NCBI GenBank assembly: GCA_910585915.1
Contig: CAJUGF010000025.1
Coordinates: forward strand, 1 to 23,192
DNA: 23,192 bases
Source of the DNA: an uncultured Bacilli bacterium
Lineage (GTDB): Bacteria; Bacillota_I; Bacilli_A; RF39; UBA660
Reading direction: 5' to 3'
Made by a program: the position numbers and the translations under genes. Below, piece by piece: positions 12,905 to 20,467 of the stretch. The first letter of the stretch is position 1; each line of letters begins with the position of its first letter. The notes under the pieces were generated by a model, which made no database searches, was not told where the DNA came from, and was given only the letters and a program-made list of their open reading frames with translations.

Positions 12905-14383
12905 ATGGAGAATATTGATTTACTAGAAAGTATTGCAAAACGGGGAAATGGTGAAATTTATTTAGGAGTTGTAGGGGCTGTACGAACTGGTAAGAGTACT
13001 TTTATTAAACGCTTTATTGAAAATTTAGTTGTTCCTCATATTCAAGATGAGATTGAGAAAAAGCGATGTTTGGATGAAATTCCTCAAAGTGCTCAAGGAA
13101 AGACTATTATGACAACAGAACCTAAATTTGTTCCATCTTCTGGTGCTAAAATTTCCGTAGATCATTTTAGTACTGAAATAAAATTGGTTGATTGTGTGGG
13201 TTATGTTATTCCAAATAGTAATGGGTATGAAGATGTTGATGGAAATCCTAGAATGGTAAAAACACCTTGGTTTACAGATTCTGTTCCTTTTGTTGAAGCA
13301 GCGGAGATTGGAACTGAAAAAGTTATTCGTGATCATTCAACGATTGGAATTGTTGTAACAACTGATGGATCGTTTGGTGAATTAAAACGTGGTGATTATA
13401 TTGAAGCTGAGGAAAAAGTTGTTACAGAATTAAAATCAATTGGCAAACCATTTATTGTTGTTTTAAATACATCAAAACCGAATAGTAATGATGCCAAAAA
13501 TTTGGCAAGTGATCTTCGAAATAGTTATGGAGTTCCTGTTATGCCTATTAGTGTTGAAGATATGACAGAAAATGATATTATGGAGATTTTAAAACAGGCT
13601 TTGTATGAGTTTCCTATTTTAGATATTGAAGTAAATATTCCAGAATGGGTTCATGTTTTATCTAATACTCATGAAATCAAAAAGCATTATTTGGATAAAA
13701 TTCGTGAAAGTGTTATTGAAGTTCAAAAGGTAAGAGATGTGGAAACAATCTTAGAACATTTTCAAGATAGTGATATTATTTCAAAAGCTTATATTGGTAA
13801 TTTAGATGCATCAGTAGGGCGTGTAACTATTTGTTTAGAGAGTAATGAACAAATTTATCAAAATGTTTTAAAAGAGATGATGGGGGATAGTGTCACGACA
13901 AAAGCTGGGCTTTTAAAAATATTTGCAACTTATAGTGAGGGAAGAGAAGAGTTAGAAAGTATTAAGCAAGCGATTAAGATGAGTAAAAGTACTGGGTATG
14001 GGATTGTTTATCCAACTCTTAAGGATATGAAATTACAAACACCAGAAATTATTAAACAAGGTAATCGCTATGGTGTTAAATTAAAAGCTGTTGCTAGCAG
14101 TATTCATTTAATGAGAGTAGATGTTGAAAGTACTTTTGAACCAATCATTGGTAGTGAATTACAAAGTAAAGAGTTAATTAATTATTTAATGAAGGATTAT
14201 GAAACTGATCCAGCAAGTATTTGGAAAAGTGAAATTTTCGGAAGAAGTTTAGATGTTATTGTAAAAGAGGGTATTCAAGCAAAACTTTCTATTATGCCAG
14301 AAAATACACGATATAAATTAAGTCAAACGGTGACAAAGATTGTCAATAAAGGGTCAAGTAATTTAATTGCGATTGTTCTTTAA
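12905..14383 (+). CDS. spoIVA: Spore coat basement-layer ATPase SpoIVA
   Basis: A 492-residue protein, the same length as B. subtilis SpoIVA. It has the Walker A motif G24AVRTGKS31 (K30), a threonine-rich sensor region (TIMTTEPKFVP, T67-T71), and the Walker B-like LVDCVGY (D96). By family knowledge SpoIVA hydrolyses ATP to polymerise irreversibly on the forespore surface as the platform for coat assembly and also influences cortex formation. The C-terminal end (KGSSNLIAIVL) resembles the membrane-associating tail of the Bacillus protein. AGAGGTAGG fixes the start. Expected expression: mother cell after engulfment begins. The neighbour downstream is hup, as in Bacillus. Together with cotE and spoVIF it gives a coherent coat-assembly set. 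Confidence 0.96.
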   Translation: MENIDLLESIAKRGNGEIYLGVVGAVRTGKSTFIKRFIENLVVPHIQDEIEKKRCLDEIPQSAQGKTIMTTEPKFVPSSGAKISVDHFSTEIKLVDCVGYVIPNSNGYEDVDGNPRMVKTPWFTDSVPFVEAAEIGTEKVIRDHSTIGIVVTTDGSFGELKRGDYIEAEEKVVTELKSIGKPFIVVLNTSKPNSNDAKNLASDLRNSYGVPVMPISVEDMTENDIMEILKQALYEFPILDIEVNIPEWVHVLSNTHEIKKHYLDKIRESVIEVQKVRDVETILEHFQDSDIISKAYIGNLDASVGRVTICLESNEQIYQNVLKEMMGDSVTTKAGLLKIFATYSEGREELESIKQAIKMSKSTGYGIVYPTLKDMKLQTPEIIKQGNRYGVKLKAVASSIHLMRVDVESTFEPIIGSELQSKELINYLMKDYETDPASIWKSEIFGRSLDVIVKEGIQAKLSIMPENTRYKLSQTVTKIVNKGSSNLIAIVL

Positions 14384-14414
14384 GGGGAAAAAAATTAATT
14401 TTTTCTCTTTTTTC
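14382..14414 (+). terminator. Terminator after spoIVA
   Basis: AAGGGGAAAAAAATT (14382-14396) pairs imperfectly with AATTTTTTCTCTT (14397-14409), including G-U pairs, then a T run. It begins at the spoIVA stop codon and ends at the hup -35. Confidence 0.6.
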
Positions 14415-14444
14415 TTGACTAAATAAGCGTTTATTTGCTACGCT
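14415..14444 (+). promoter_or_regulatory. Probable hup promoter
   Basis: TTGACT (14415-14420), 18-base spacer ending in TGC, then TACGCT (14439-14444), a poor -10 helped by the TG. The inverted repeat TAAGCG (14424-14429) and CGCTTA (14441-14446) overlaps the spacer and -10 and may be an operator. Transcription would start near 14450. Confidence 0.45.
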
Positions 14445-14451
14445 TAGTATG

Positions 14452-14467
14452 TAAGGGTAATCCCTTA
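14452..14467 (+). promoter_or_regulatory. Hairpin in the hup leader
   Basis: TAAGGG-TAAT-CCCTTA, a perfect six-base stem with a four-base loop. It would lie at or next to the predicted 5' end of the hup mRNA, 32 bases before the start codon. There is no T run, so not a terminator. Confidence 0.45.
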
Positions 14468-14499
14468 TAAAACGTATTAGGAATGGGAGGTCGACGTAA

Positions 14500-14772
14500 A
14501 TGTCAAAAACAGAATTAATCGAATTTATCGCTGATAGAGCAGAAATGTCTAAAGCTGAAGCTGGACGTGCACTAGACGCTGTATTAGAAGGAATTACAGA
14601 AGGTCTTAAAAAAGACAAAGAAGTTACTTTAGTTGGATTTGGTAAATTTAGTGCTAAAACTCGTGCTGCACGTGATGGAATTAATCCTTCTACTAAAGAA
14701 CCAATTAAGATTCCTGCTAAAACTGTTGCTACATTTAAAGCTGGAAGTAAACTTAAAGAAGCTATTAAATAA
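14500..14772 (+). CDS. hup: HU-family nucleoid DNA-binding protein
   Basis: A 90-residue HU/IHF-family protein, normal length. N-terminal helices (SKTELIEFIADRAEMSKAEAGRAL), the turn VTLVGFGKFSAKTRAARDG, and the arm with N-P-S-T-K-E-P-I-K-I-P are diagnostic; the Pro-containing arm inserts into the minor groove and bends DNA. It works as a homodimer in nucleoid compaction. GGGAGG at 14485-14490 sets the start. Its codon use is more regular than that of its neighbours (many GCT, GGT, CGT, CTT), as expected for a highly expressed gene. It lies directly after spoIVA, as in B. subtilis (hbs). Confidence 0.97.
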   Translation: MSKTELIEFIADRAEMSKAEAGRALDAVLEGITEGLKKDKEVTLVGFGKFSAKTRAARDGINPSTKEPIKIPAKTVATFKAGSKLKEAIK

Positions 14773-14811
14773 TTATAGTGAATTATTTTAATTACTAATT
14801 GGTTAAAGATT

Positions 14812-14848
14812 AAGTCAGTTAAAAATTTTTTGTTAACTGGCTTTTTTT
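14812..14848 (+). terminator. Terminator after hup
   Basis: An 11-pair stem with one G-U pair (14812-14822 with 14833-14843), ten-base loop, then a T run. Confidence 0.8.
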
Positions 14849-14880
14849 ATTTGTTCAATTATTTTTTTAGTTTATAGTTT

Positions 14881-14889
14881 TGTTATAAT
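14881..14889 (+). promoter_or_regulatory. Extended -10 promoter of tsaC
   Basis: TGT then perfect TATAAT (14884-14889), 71 bases before the start codon. No clear -35. The leader is almost pure A/T. Confidence 0.5.
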
Positions 14890-14960
14890 ATTAAAAACAG
14901 AAATTAATTTTTTTTGTTAAAAAAATTGTTATTATATGCAATTAGAAAGTGAAATTTTAA

Positions 14961-15599
14961 ATGACAAAGTATATAAAAGAAGAAAATATAAATGATAAAG
15001 TTATGATTGAAATTTCAAATGCTGTAAAGGAAGGAAAAATTATAGTTTTTAAAACTGATACAGTATATGGTATTGGAACAAACGCATTTGATGAAGAAGC
15101 TTGTAAAAAAGTTTATGTAATAAAGGGAAGACCTCCACAAAAACCGTTATGTGTATTAATTTCTGATATATCTATGTTAAAAAAAATGGTAGATGATATT
15201 AGTCCAACAGAAAAAAAACTAATGGATGCATTTTGGCCTGGACCATTGACAATAAAATTTAAGAAAAAAGAAAATGTTTTACCTGGTATTATTTCTGCAG
15301 GAGATAAATTTGTTAGAGTTAGGCTTTTAAAAGATGGACTTGCTTATAATCTTATTAAAGCAGCAGGAGTTCCTATTGTTGCTCCAAGTGCAAATCTTTC
15401 TGGTAATCCTACTAGAATAAATATTAAAAATATTATCAAAGAGTTACATGGTAAAGTAGATTATATTTTAGATAGTGGCAACGTAAGGTATGATACAACT
15501 TCTACAATTGTGGAAATAGATAAAGAAAAAGCAATTATTATAAGAGAAGGCAAAATAAAGAAAGAAGAAATAGCTAAAGTAATAACGTTAACAGACTAA
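14961..15599 (+). CDS. tsaC: L-threonylcarbamoyladenylate synthase
   Basis: A 212-residue YrdC/TsaC-domain protein that makes threonylcarbamoyl-AMP from Thr, bicarbonate and ATP for the t6A37 modification of ANN-decoding tRNAs. Motifs: KTDTVYGIGTNAF (31-43), KGRPPQKPLCVLI (55-67), FWPGPLTIKF, APSANLSGNPT and STIVEI. It is the short TsaC form without the Sua5 C-terminal domain. The ribosome-binding site is weak (AAAGTGA, nine bases before ATG). Base use is more A-rich than in the flanking genes, with many ATA, AGA and AAA codons. It is not next to tsaB/D/E or prmC. It sits with the surface protein gene between two regions that match Bacillus order, so it may have been relocated or acquired. 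Confidence 0.94.
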   Translation: MTKYIKEENINDKVMIEISNAVKEGKIIVFKTDTVYGIGTNAFDEEACKKVYVIKGRPPQKPLCVLISDISMLKKMVDDISPTEKKLMDAFWPGPLTIKFKKKENVLPGIISAGDKFVRVRLLKDGLAYNLIKAAGVPIVAPSANLSGNPTRINIKNIIKELHGKVDYILDSGNVRYDTTSTIVEIDKEKAIIIREGKIKKEEIAKVITLTD

Positions 15600-15720
15600 A
15601 TTTTATATTGGAGAATAGCTTTTAAAATATTTTAATTGTTTCAATCAAAACTATTTAATACAAGCTGATTAAAATAAAAAATATAATGAATTGTAAAAAT
15701 ATAGACATAATAAAATATAT

Positions 15721-15744
15721 AGGACTTGCCAATAGTCCTTTTTT
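15721..15744 (+). terminator. Terminator between tsaC and the surface protein gene
   Basis: AGGACT (15721-15726), seven-base loop, AGTCCT (15734-15739), T run. It lies 121 bases after tsaC. The stretch 15600-15720 holds no gene; an imperfect stem-loop (15630-15650) without a T run is its only other structure. Confidence 0.65.
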
Positions 15745-15797
15745 AATTTATTAGTGTTATAAAAATTAATAATTAGTTAGTAAATATGAAATAATTA

Positions 15798-15806
15798 TGT
15801 TATATT
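15798..15806 (+). promoter_or_regulatory. Extended -10 promoter of the surface protein gene
   Basis: TGT then TATATT (15801-15806), 57 bases before the start codon. No clear -35. Confidence 0.4.
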
Positions 15807-15863
15807 GAAATTATAAAAAATAAAGTCAAGCGATGTAGTTGAAGATTAGAAAGTAGTGTTTAT

Positions 15864-17408
15864 ATGGAAAAGAAAAAAGTATGGCTAGTAGCAAGTATTG
15901 GAGGAGTACTATTATTAGCAGTAGGAATAAGTTTTGCACTTTGGTATCAAGTATTCGTACAAGAGGATACCAATGTTGTAGAATCAGCTTGTTTTAAGAT
16001 TCAATTTAGTGATGGAGAAGCTATTACATTAAATAAGGTATATCCAATGATTGATCAAGAAGGACTAAAAAATACTCCTTATACATTTACTTTAAAAAAT
16101 ATCTGTAATGATAATGCAAGTTATCAAATAAATATAGAAACAATGGGAGTAGAAGGTAAAGCCTTACCAGATGAGTATATTAAAGCAAATATCGAAGAGG
16201 GAAGTATATCAAAGAATACTACCATTTTAAACGAAACCATTCAAACAGAAGTAACAATTGATGGAGGATTAAAAGCATACAAATTATTAACAGGAGTATT
16301 AAATCCGAATGAAGAAAAAGAATTTAGTTTAAGACTATGGATGCATGAAGGAGTCGAAGCATCAGAAGATAGTATGAATGCTAGTTTTAATGGACGAGTT
16401 AGTGTTATTACAAGTTATATGGCACCATTATCAACGATTGCAGATACTATAAAAAGTATTCCAGTTGTAACAGAAGGTAGTGGATTATACGAAGTAGATC
16501 ATAGTGATGCAGAAATAACATATACAGAAGATGTTGAAGCCCAGAATATGTTAAAACTAACTGAATACAGATATGCAGGAGAAAATCCAGATAATTATGT
16601 TAAGTTTAATAATGAGTTATGGCGGATTATTGGACTTGTGAATACCCCAGAAGGACAAAGAGTAAAGATCATTCGAGATGAAAGTATTGGAGACTATTCA
16701 TGGGACACTAGTGAAACAAGTGTGAATGGTGGATATGGAGTAAATGAATGGAGCGAATCAGACATAATGCATTTATTAAATGATGGCCCATACTACAATC
16801 GAACAAGTGGAACTTGTTATAATGGACACAATAATACAATAACAGAGTGTGATTTTAGTGAAACTGGTTTAACAGAAGAAGCAAAGAGGATGATAGATAC
16901 AATAACATGGAATACAGTAAGTAATGATGGAGTTATATATACTCCTTATAATATGAATACTCAAAACTTTTATGATTTAGAAAGAAGTAATAACATAGAG
17001 AGAATATGTAGTGGTACCCATTGTAATGATACAGTAACAAGAACTAGTACATGGAAAGGTATGATTGGATTAATGTATCCAAGTGATTATGGTTATGCGA
17101 CGAGTGGTGGTATTACTATGGATCGTAGTACATGTTTGGATAATCATTTATCTTCTTGGGGAGATGAAACTACTCCCACTGAATGTGGGCAAAATGATTG
17201 GCTTTTTGGGGATGATCAATGGTCTATATTTTCTAGTACTGATGCGAGGGATAATGCATCGGTGATGTATTTATATAGAACTGGAGCAATAGTACCAAAT
17301 AATGCATCTTATTCTAAAGGAATTGTTCCAGTTCTTTATTTAAAAACGACTGTTAAAATGGTAAATGGACAGGGAACAATGGATGCTCCATATGAATTAA
17401 ACTATTAA
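15864..17408 (+). CDS. Membrane-anchored or secreted surface protein with TasA-like N-terminus
   Basis: A 514-residue protein with a basic start (MEKKKVW) and a hydrophobic helix at about 7-28 (SIGGVLLLAVGISFALWY), a signal peptide or N-terminal anchor. The segment G-I-S-F-A-L-W-Y followed by an Ig-like beta domain recalls TasA/camelysin-type proteins (inference). The N-terminal domain has two cysteines, C43 and C81. The C-terminal part (from about 230) reads RYAGENPDNYVKFNNELWRI, then VKIIRDESIGDYSWD, GMIGLMYPSDYGYA and PVLYLKTTVKMV near the end; six more cysteines occur in pairs, suggesting disulfides and extracellular location. No LPXTG motif. The function is not recognised. The ribosome-binding site is weak. 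Codon style changes near base 17080 from A-rich to T/G-rich, hinting at a mosaic gene. Confidence 0.7.
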   Translation: MEKKKVWLVASIGGVLLLAVGISFALWYQVFVQEDTNVVESACFKIQFSDGEAITLNKVYPMIDQEGLKNTPYTFTLKNICNDNASYQINIETMGVEGKALPDEYIKANIEEGSISKNTTILNETIQTEVTIDGGLKAYKLLTGVLNPNEEKEFSLRLWMHEGVEASEDSMNASFNGRVSVITSYMAPLSTIADTIKSIPVVTEGSGLYEVDHSDAEITYTEDVEAQNMLKLTEYRYAGENPDNYVKFNNELWRIIGLVNTPEGQRVKIIRDESIGDYSWDTSETSVNGGYGVNEWSESDIMHLLNDGPYYNRTSGTCYNGHNNTITECDFSETGLTEEAKRMIDTITWNTVSNDGVIYTPYNMNTQNFYDLERSNNIERICSGTHCNDTVTRTSTWKGMIGLMYPSDYGYATSGGITMDRSTCLDNHLSSWGDETTPTECGQNDWLFGDDQWSIFSSTDARDNASVMYLYRTGAIVPNNASYSKGIVPVLYLKTTVKMVNGQGTMDAPYELNY

Positions 17409-17435
17409 TGGAGAATTTTAAATAATGTAACTTAG

Positions 17436-17480
17436 AAAAATAGTGAAAAAACATTTTTTGATGTGTGTTTCACTATTTTT
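17436..17480 (+). terminator. Terminator after the surface protein gene
   Basis: A 13-pair outer stem (17436-17448 with 17468-17480) with a further paired inner part (ACAT/ATGT), ending in T-rich DNA. Confidence 0.75.
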
Positions 17481-17542
17481 AATTTTGGGGAAAATCAAAC
17501 TAAATTTATAGGGTGGAGTTAGTAGTTTAATTTATTTTGACA

Positions 17543-17551
17543 TGATATACT
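17543..17551 (+). promoter_or_regulatory. Extended -10 promoter of the HipB-like gene
   Basis: TGA then TATACT (17546-17551), 19 bases before ATG 17571. A TTGACA at 17537-17542 is too close to be its -35. Confidence 0.5.
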
Positions 17552-17570
17552 ATTTTTGAAGGTGAAGAAA

Positions 17571-17816
17571 ATGTCAGAAGAGCAATTAAAAATGATCGAA
17601 GTTCAATTATTGCATCAAATTAAAGAAGTAAGAGAATGTTTGGGTTTTAGTCAGCGAGGTTTGTGTTCGATTATAAATATGAGTCAGCCATCATTGGTGA
17701 AGATTGAAAATGGATTAATTTCTCCACAGCTGGGTACTTTATTAAAGGTATTGGAACCTTTGGGACTTACTATTCAATTAGTGCCAATGACGAAAGATGA
17801 TTGTGATAACTTGTAA
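17571..17816 (+). CDS. XRE-family HTH protein, HipB-like
   Basis: An 81-residue protein. HTH over about 11-65: IKEVRECLGFSQRGLCSII, then MSQPSLVKIENGLISPQLGTLLKVLEPLG, ending in a short strand LTIQLVPM. The final strand after the HTH is the arrangement of HipB/HigA-type antitoxins, where it forms a dimer sheet. No toxin gene is next to it, so it is either a solitary regulator or an orphan antitoxin. ATG 17571 is used because AAGGTGA (17559-17565) precedes it; a TTG at 17556 is also in frame. The gene lies where alaS stands in Bacillus, immediately before ireB, whose promoter -35 overlaps its end. Confidence 0.8.
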   Translation: MSEEQLKMIEVQLLHQIKEVRECLGFSQRGLCSIINMSQPSLVKIENGLISPQLGTLLKVLEPLGLTIQLVPMTKDDCDNL

Positions 17817-17839
17817 TCAAATGGATAGTTTGATAAAAT
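17811..17839 (+). promoter_or_regulatory. Promoter of the ireB-greA gene block
   Basis: TTGTAA (17811-17816), 17-base spacer ending in TGA, TAAAAT (17834-17839). Only small gaps or overlaps separate the following eight genes and no terminator is seen before 22991, so this could drive them all. Confidence 0.55.
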
Positions 17840-17864
17840 AACGATGTACTTAAAGAGGTGGAAT

Positions 17865-18119
17865 ATGACCGATAAGACAAGTTTGTTTAATATTTCTATT
17901 GTGCGTAGAGAGAATATTAAGTTGACACTTAAAGAAGTTTTTCAAAGTTTAGAATTGAAGGGATATAATCCAATTAATCAATTGGTAGGGTATTTGATGA
18001 GTGGAGATTCAGGCTATATTTCTAATTATCAAAATGCAAGAGATAAAATTTTAGAATTTGATCGAGCAGACATTTTGGAGTATCTTTTGATTGAAGGTTT
18101 GCAAAAATGCGATATTTAG
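17865..18119 (+). CDS. ireB: IreB-family regulatory phosphoprotein
   Basis: An 84-residue IreB/YrzL (DUF965) protein. Diagnostic segment KGYNPINQLVGYLMSGDSGYISNYQNARDKI, split here as KGYNPINQ, LMSGDSGY and NARDKI. In Enterococcus IreB is phosphorylated near its N-terminus by the PASTA kinase IreK and tunes cell-wall stress and cephalosporin resistance; Thr residues at positions 2 and 5 here are candidate sites. The kinase is not in the window. GAGGTGG before ATG 17865 sets the start; an in-frame ATG at 17844 is rejected. It overlaps ruvX by 13 bases, in the order known from B. subtilis. Confidence 0.93.
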   Translation: MTDKTSLFNISIVRRENIKLTLKEVFQSLELKGYNPINQLVGYLMSGDSGYISNYQNARDKILEFDRADILEYLLIEGLQKCDI

Positions 18120-18547
18120 GGTTAGATCTTGGGACAAAGACACTTGGAATAGCAGTAAGTGATCGAACTAATATGATTGCTACTCCATTCATAACGCTTC
18201 ATTTTTCTGCAGAAAAATATGAGAGTGTTATACCTGAATTGCAAATGATTATTCAAGAGAAGAGTATTACAGATTTGGTTTTAGGTTTACCTAAAAATAT
18301 GGATAATTCTTGTGGTTTTGCAGCTGAACGATCTAAAAAATTTCAAGAAATATTAGAAGAAAAGATTGGTCTTCCTGTTCATTTAGTAGATGAAAGATTA
18401 TCAAGCGTGGAAGCAGAAAATATTTTAATAAGTACAGATATGAAAAGAATAAAAAGGAAAAGAGTCGTGGATAATGTAGCTTCAGCTATTATATTAGATA
18501 CGTACTTAAAAGAAAGAAGGATACAAAATGAACGTAAGTCCGAATAA
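18107..18547 (+). CDS. ruvX: RuvX/YqgF-family nuclease (putative Holliday junction resolvase)
   Basis: A 146-residue RNase H-fold protein. Motifs: LGLDLGTKTLGIAVSD with catalytic D7, LVLGLPKNMDNSCG, LVDERLSSVEAE with the E/D pair near 95-96, and KRVVDNVASAIILDTYL with D122. Members have been assigned to 16S/23S rRNA 5' processing and proposed as a Holliday junction resolvase. Normal length. It starts inside the end of ireB (13-base overlap) and its own end overlaps yrzB by 20 bases, so translation is coupled. Confidence 0.94.
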   Translation: MRYLGLDLGTKTLGIAVSDRTNMIATPFITLHFSAEKYESVIPELQMIIQEKSITDLVLGLPKNMDNSCGFAAERSKKFQEILEEKIGLPVHLVDERLSSVEAENILISTDMKRIKRKRVVDNVASAIILDTYLKERRIQNERKSE

Positions 18548-18818
18548 TAATAGTCTGTTTACGATACGGAATGATAAAGGAATTGAAGTGGAATGTGAGG
18601 TATTATTTACTTTTGATTCTGAGCAAACGAAACGAAGTTATTTAGTTTATACTGATCATACAACAGATGAAACTGGTGCTTTAAAAACCTATGCGAGTAT
18701 TTATGATCCTTCAGGAGTAAATATGAATTTATTACCATTACAAATGGAAGAAGAATGGAACACAGTAGAAGCAATTTTAAATAAATTAGCAGAAGTGAAA
18801 GAAAAGGAAGAAGTGTAA
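18528..18818 (+). CDS. yrzB: DUF1292 family protein (YrzB)
   Basis: A 96-residue protein of the DUF1292 family. The pattern LFTIRNDKGIEVECEVLFTF, then RSYLVYTDHTTDETG, YASIYDP and EEEWNTVEAILNKL, matches YrzB; the operon position between ruvX and mltG is also the same as in B. subtilis. Predicted small beta sheet plus a C-terminal helix, acidic, cytoplasmic. Function unknown. AAGGAT precedes the ATG, and the start lies inside ruvX. The stop is directly followed by the mltG start, with no bases between. Confidence 0.9.
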   Translation: MNVSPNNNSLFTIRNDKGIEVECEVLFTFDSEQTKRSYLVYTDHTTDETGALKTYASIYDPSGVNMNLLPLQMEEEWNTVEAILNKLAEVKEKEEV

Positions 18819-19862
18819 ATGAAGAAGTTTTTAATTATTGTTTCTGTTCTGTTCTTTCTCTTAATTGGTGGTAGTGTTGGATATTATTTTTATGCAATGA
18901 GTCCTGTTGGTGAATCTAGTGAGTTACAGCTTTATGAGTTAAAGAGTGGAACAAGTAAAATTGGTGTAGCTGATTCTTTGAAAGAGGCTGGATTCATTCG
19001 TAGCTCACTTGTATTAAAAGCATATTTGTTTTTTCATAGCGAGGTTAATTTACAAGCAGGAATTTATGAATTTTCGAAAAATATGACACCAGAAGAAATT
19101 GTTCGTAAAATGAGTCATGGAGAAGTAAAAAATGATAGTTATACAGTTACCTTAATTGAGGGAAGAAGAATAACAGAGTATGTACATAATATTTCAGAAA
19201 AATTAGAAGTTAGTGAAGAAGAATTATTATCACTTATGGGAGATCAGAGTTATTTACAAGAATTGATCAATACTTATTGGTTTTTGGATGAATCAATATT
19301 AAGTTCAGACTTGTATTATCCTTTGGAAGGTTATTTCTTTCCAGATACTTATGAATTCTATGAGAAAAGTACTGCAAAAGAAATTATAACTAAAATTTTA
19401 AATCATACAGGTGAAAAGTTAGAGGGATTTAAAGAAAATATAGAAAATAGTAATTATAATGTTCATGAAATTCTTTCAATGGCTGCTATTATTGAACTTG
19501 AAGCAGTATCAGAGAGTGATCGAAATACAGTGAGTCAAGTCATTTATAAAAGACTAGATGAAGGAATGAGCTTAGGAATGGATGTAACAACTTATTATGC
19601 TGTTAAAAAAGAGATGGGTTCGGGATTAACTAGAACGGATTTAAATACGATTAGTCCTTACAATACACATGCAAGTAATACTAGTATGTTTGGGCGTTTG
19701 CCAGTAGGACCAATTTGTAATCCATCACTTATGAGTATTAATGCAGTATTTAATCCAACGGATACAGATTATTTGTATTTTTATGCAGATATTAAAACAG
19801 GAATAGTGTATTTTACTAAGACTTTAGATGAACATAATGCAATTATAAGAGAAGTAGGGTGA
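18819..19862 (+). CDS. mltG: Endolytic peptidoglycan transglycosylase MltG
   Basis: A 347-residue MltG (YceG) protein, anchored by an N-terminal membrane helix (about 4-25). After a LysM-like region (43-110: SGTSKIGVADSLKEAG, GIYEF) comes the catalytic domain: YYPLEGYFFPDTYEF, then MAAIIELEAVSESDRNTVSQVIYKRL, with E226 at the place of the catalytic Glu of E. coli MltG (there E-K-E, here E-L-E), and later PYNTHASNTSMFGRLPVGPICNP. It cleaves nascent glycan strands and so sets their length. The usual LQSDPT is LGMDVT here. The stop overlaps the possible GTG start of the next gene. Confidence 0.95.
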   Translation: MKKFLIIVSVLFFLLIGGSVGYYFYAMSPVGESSELQLYELKSGTSKIGVADSLKEAGFIRSSLVLKAYLFFHSEVNLQAGIYEFSKNMTPEEIVRKMSHGEVKNDSYTVTLIEGRRITEYVHNISEKLEVSEEELLSLMGDQSYLQELINTYWFLDESILSSDLYYPLEGYFFPDTYEFYEKSTAKEIITKILNHTGEKLEGFKENIENSNYNVHEILSMAAIIELEAVSESDRNTVSQVIYKRLDEGMSLGMDVTTYYAVKKEMGSGLTRTDLNTISPYNTHASNTSMFGRLPVGPICNPSLMSINAVFNPTDTDYLYFYADIKTGIVYFTKTLDEHNAIIREVG

Positions 19863-19870
19863 GTTTTAAA

Positions 19871-20467
19871 ATGAAGGAATTAATCATTGAAATGGAGAAC
19901 TATGCAAAAGAGAAAAATGTTCCCATTATAGAGAAAGATAGTATTGCTTTTATTATGAAATATATTAAAGCTAATAATATTAAAAGTGTATTAGAAATAG
20001 GAAGTGCTATTGGATATTCTGCAATATTGATGGCTTCTAGTAATCAAGAAACGAAAGTAACAACGATTGAACGTGATAATGAAAGATATATGGAATGCTT
20101 AAAAAATGTTAAAAAGGCAGGAATGGAAAAGAAGATTAATGTTGTATTTCAAGATGCTTTGGAACTTAATTTGAGTGATGTATCTTATGATTTGATCTTT
20201 ATTGATGCAGCAAAAGGGCAATATATGAAATTTTTTGAAAAGTTTAAATATTTTTTAGCTCCTGGAGGAGTAATTATTACTGATAATTTGAAATTTCATG
20301 GATATGTAGGTAAAAGCGATACGATTGAAAGTAAAAATTTGAAAAGTTTAGTGGAAAAAATTGAGAGTTATGTTGAATTTTTAAAGGATAATGAAGAATT
20401 TGAAACTAAGTTTTATGAACTTGGTGATGGGATTTCTGTAAGCTTTAAGAAAAATGAATCCAAATAA
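19871..20467 (+). CDS. trmR: tRNA 5-hydroxyuridine methyltransferase TrmR
   Basis: A 198-residue class I O-methyltransferase: SAM motif LEIGSAIGYSA (41-51), FIDAAKGQY (110-118, D112) and TDNLKFHG (137-144), where D138-N139 are metal/substrate residues of this COMT-like group. By position and sequence it corresponds to B. subtilis YrrM (TrmR), which converts ho5U34 of tRNA to mo5U. ATG 19871 is preferred: AGGGTGAG lies eight bases before. A GTG at 19859 is in frame and overlaps the mltG stop. It overlaps the next gene by 14 bases; the two following genes are expected to supply the ho5U substrate. Confidence 0.88.
   Translation: MKELIIEMENYAKEKNVPIIEKDSIAFIMKYIKANNIKSVLEIGSAIGYSAILMASSNQETKVTTIERDNERYMECLKNVKKAGMEKKINVVFQDALELNLSDVSYDLIFIDAAKGQYMKFFEKFKYFLAPGGVIITDNLKFHGYVGKSDTIESKNLKSLVEKIESYVEFLKDNEEFETKFYELGDGISVSFKKNESK

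Noticed and set aside
15691..15759. 22-codon open frame overlapping the terminator after tsaC
   Set aside because: No ribosome-binding site, and its codons span a terminator hairpin.
17537..17542. Perfect TTGACA upstream of the HipB-like gene
   Set aside because: Only three bases from the -10 hexamer; no hexamer at the right distance downstream.
17571..18119. Toxin-antitoxin pair made of the HipB-like gene and the next gene
   Set aside because: The next gene is IreB, with its own promoter and a conserved operon place; no toxin-like protein is adjacent.
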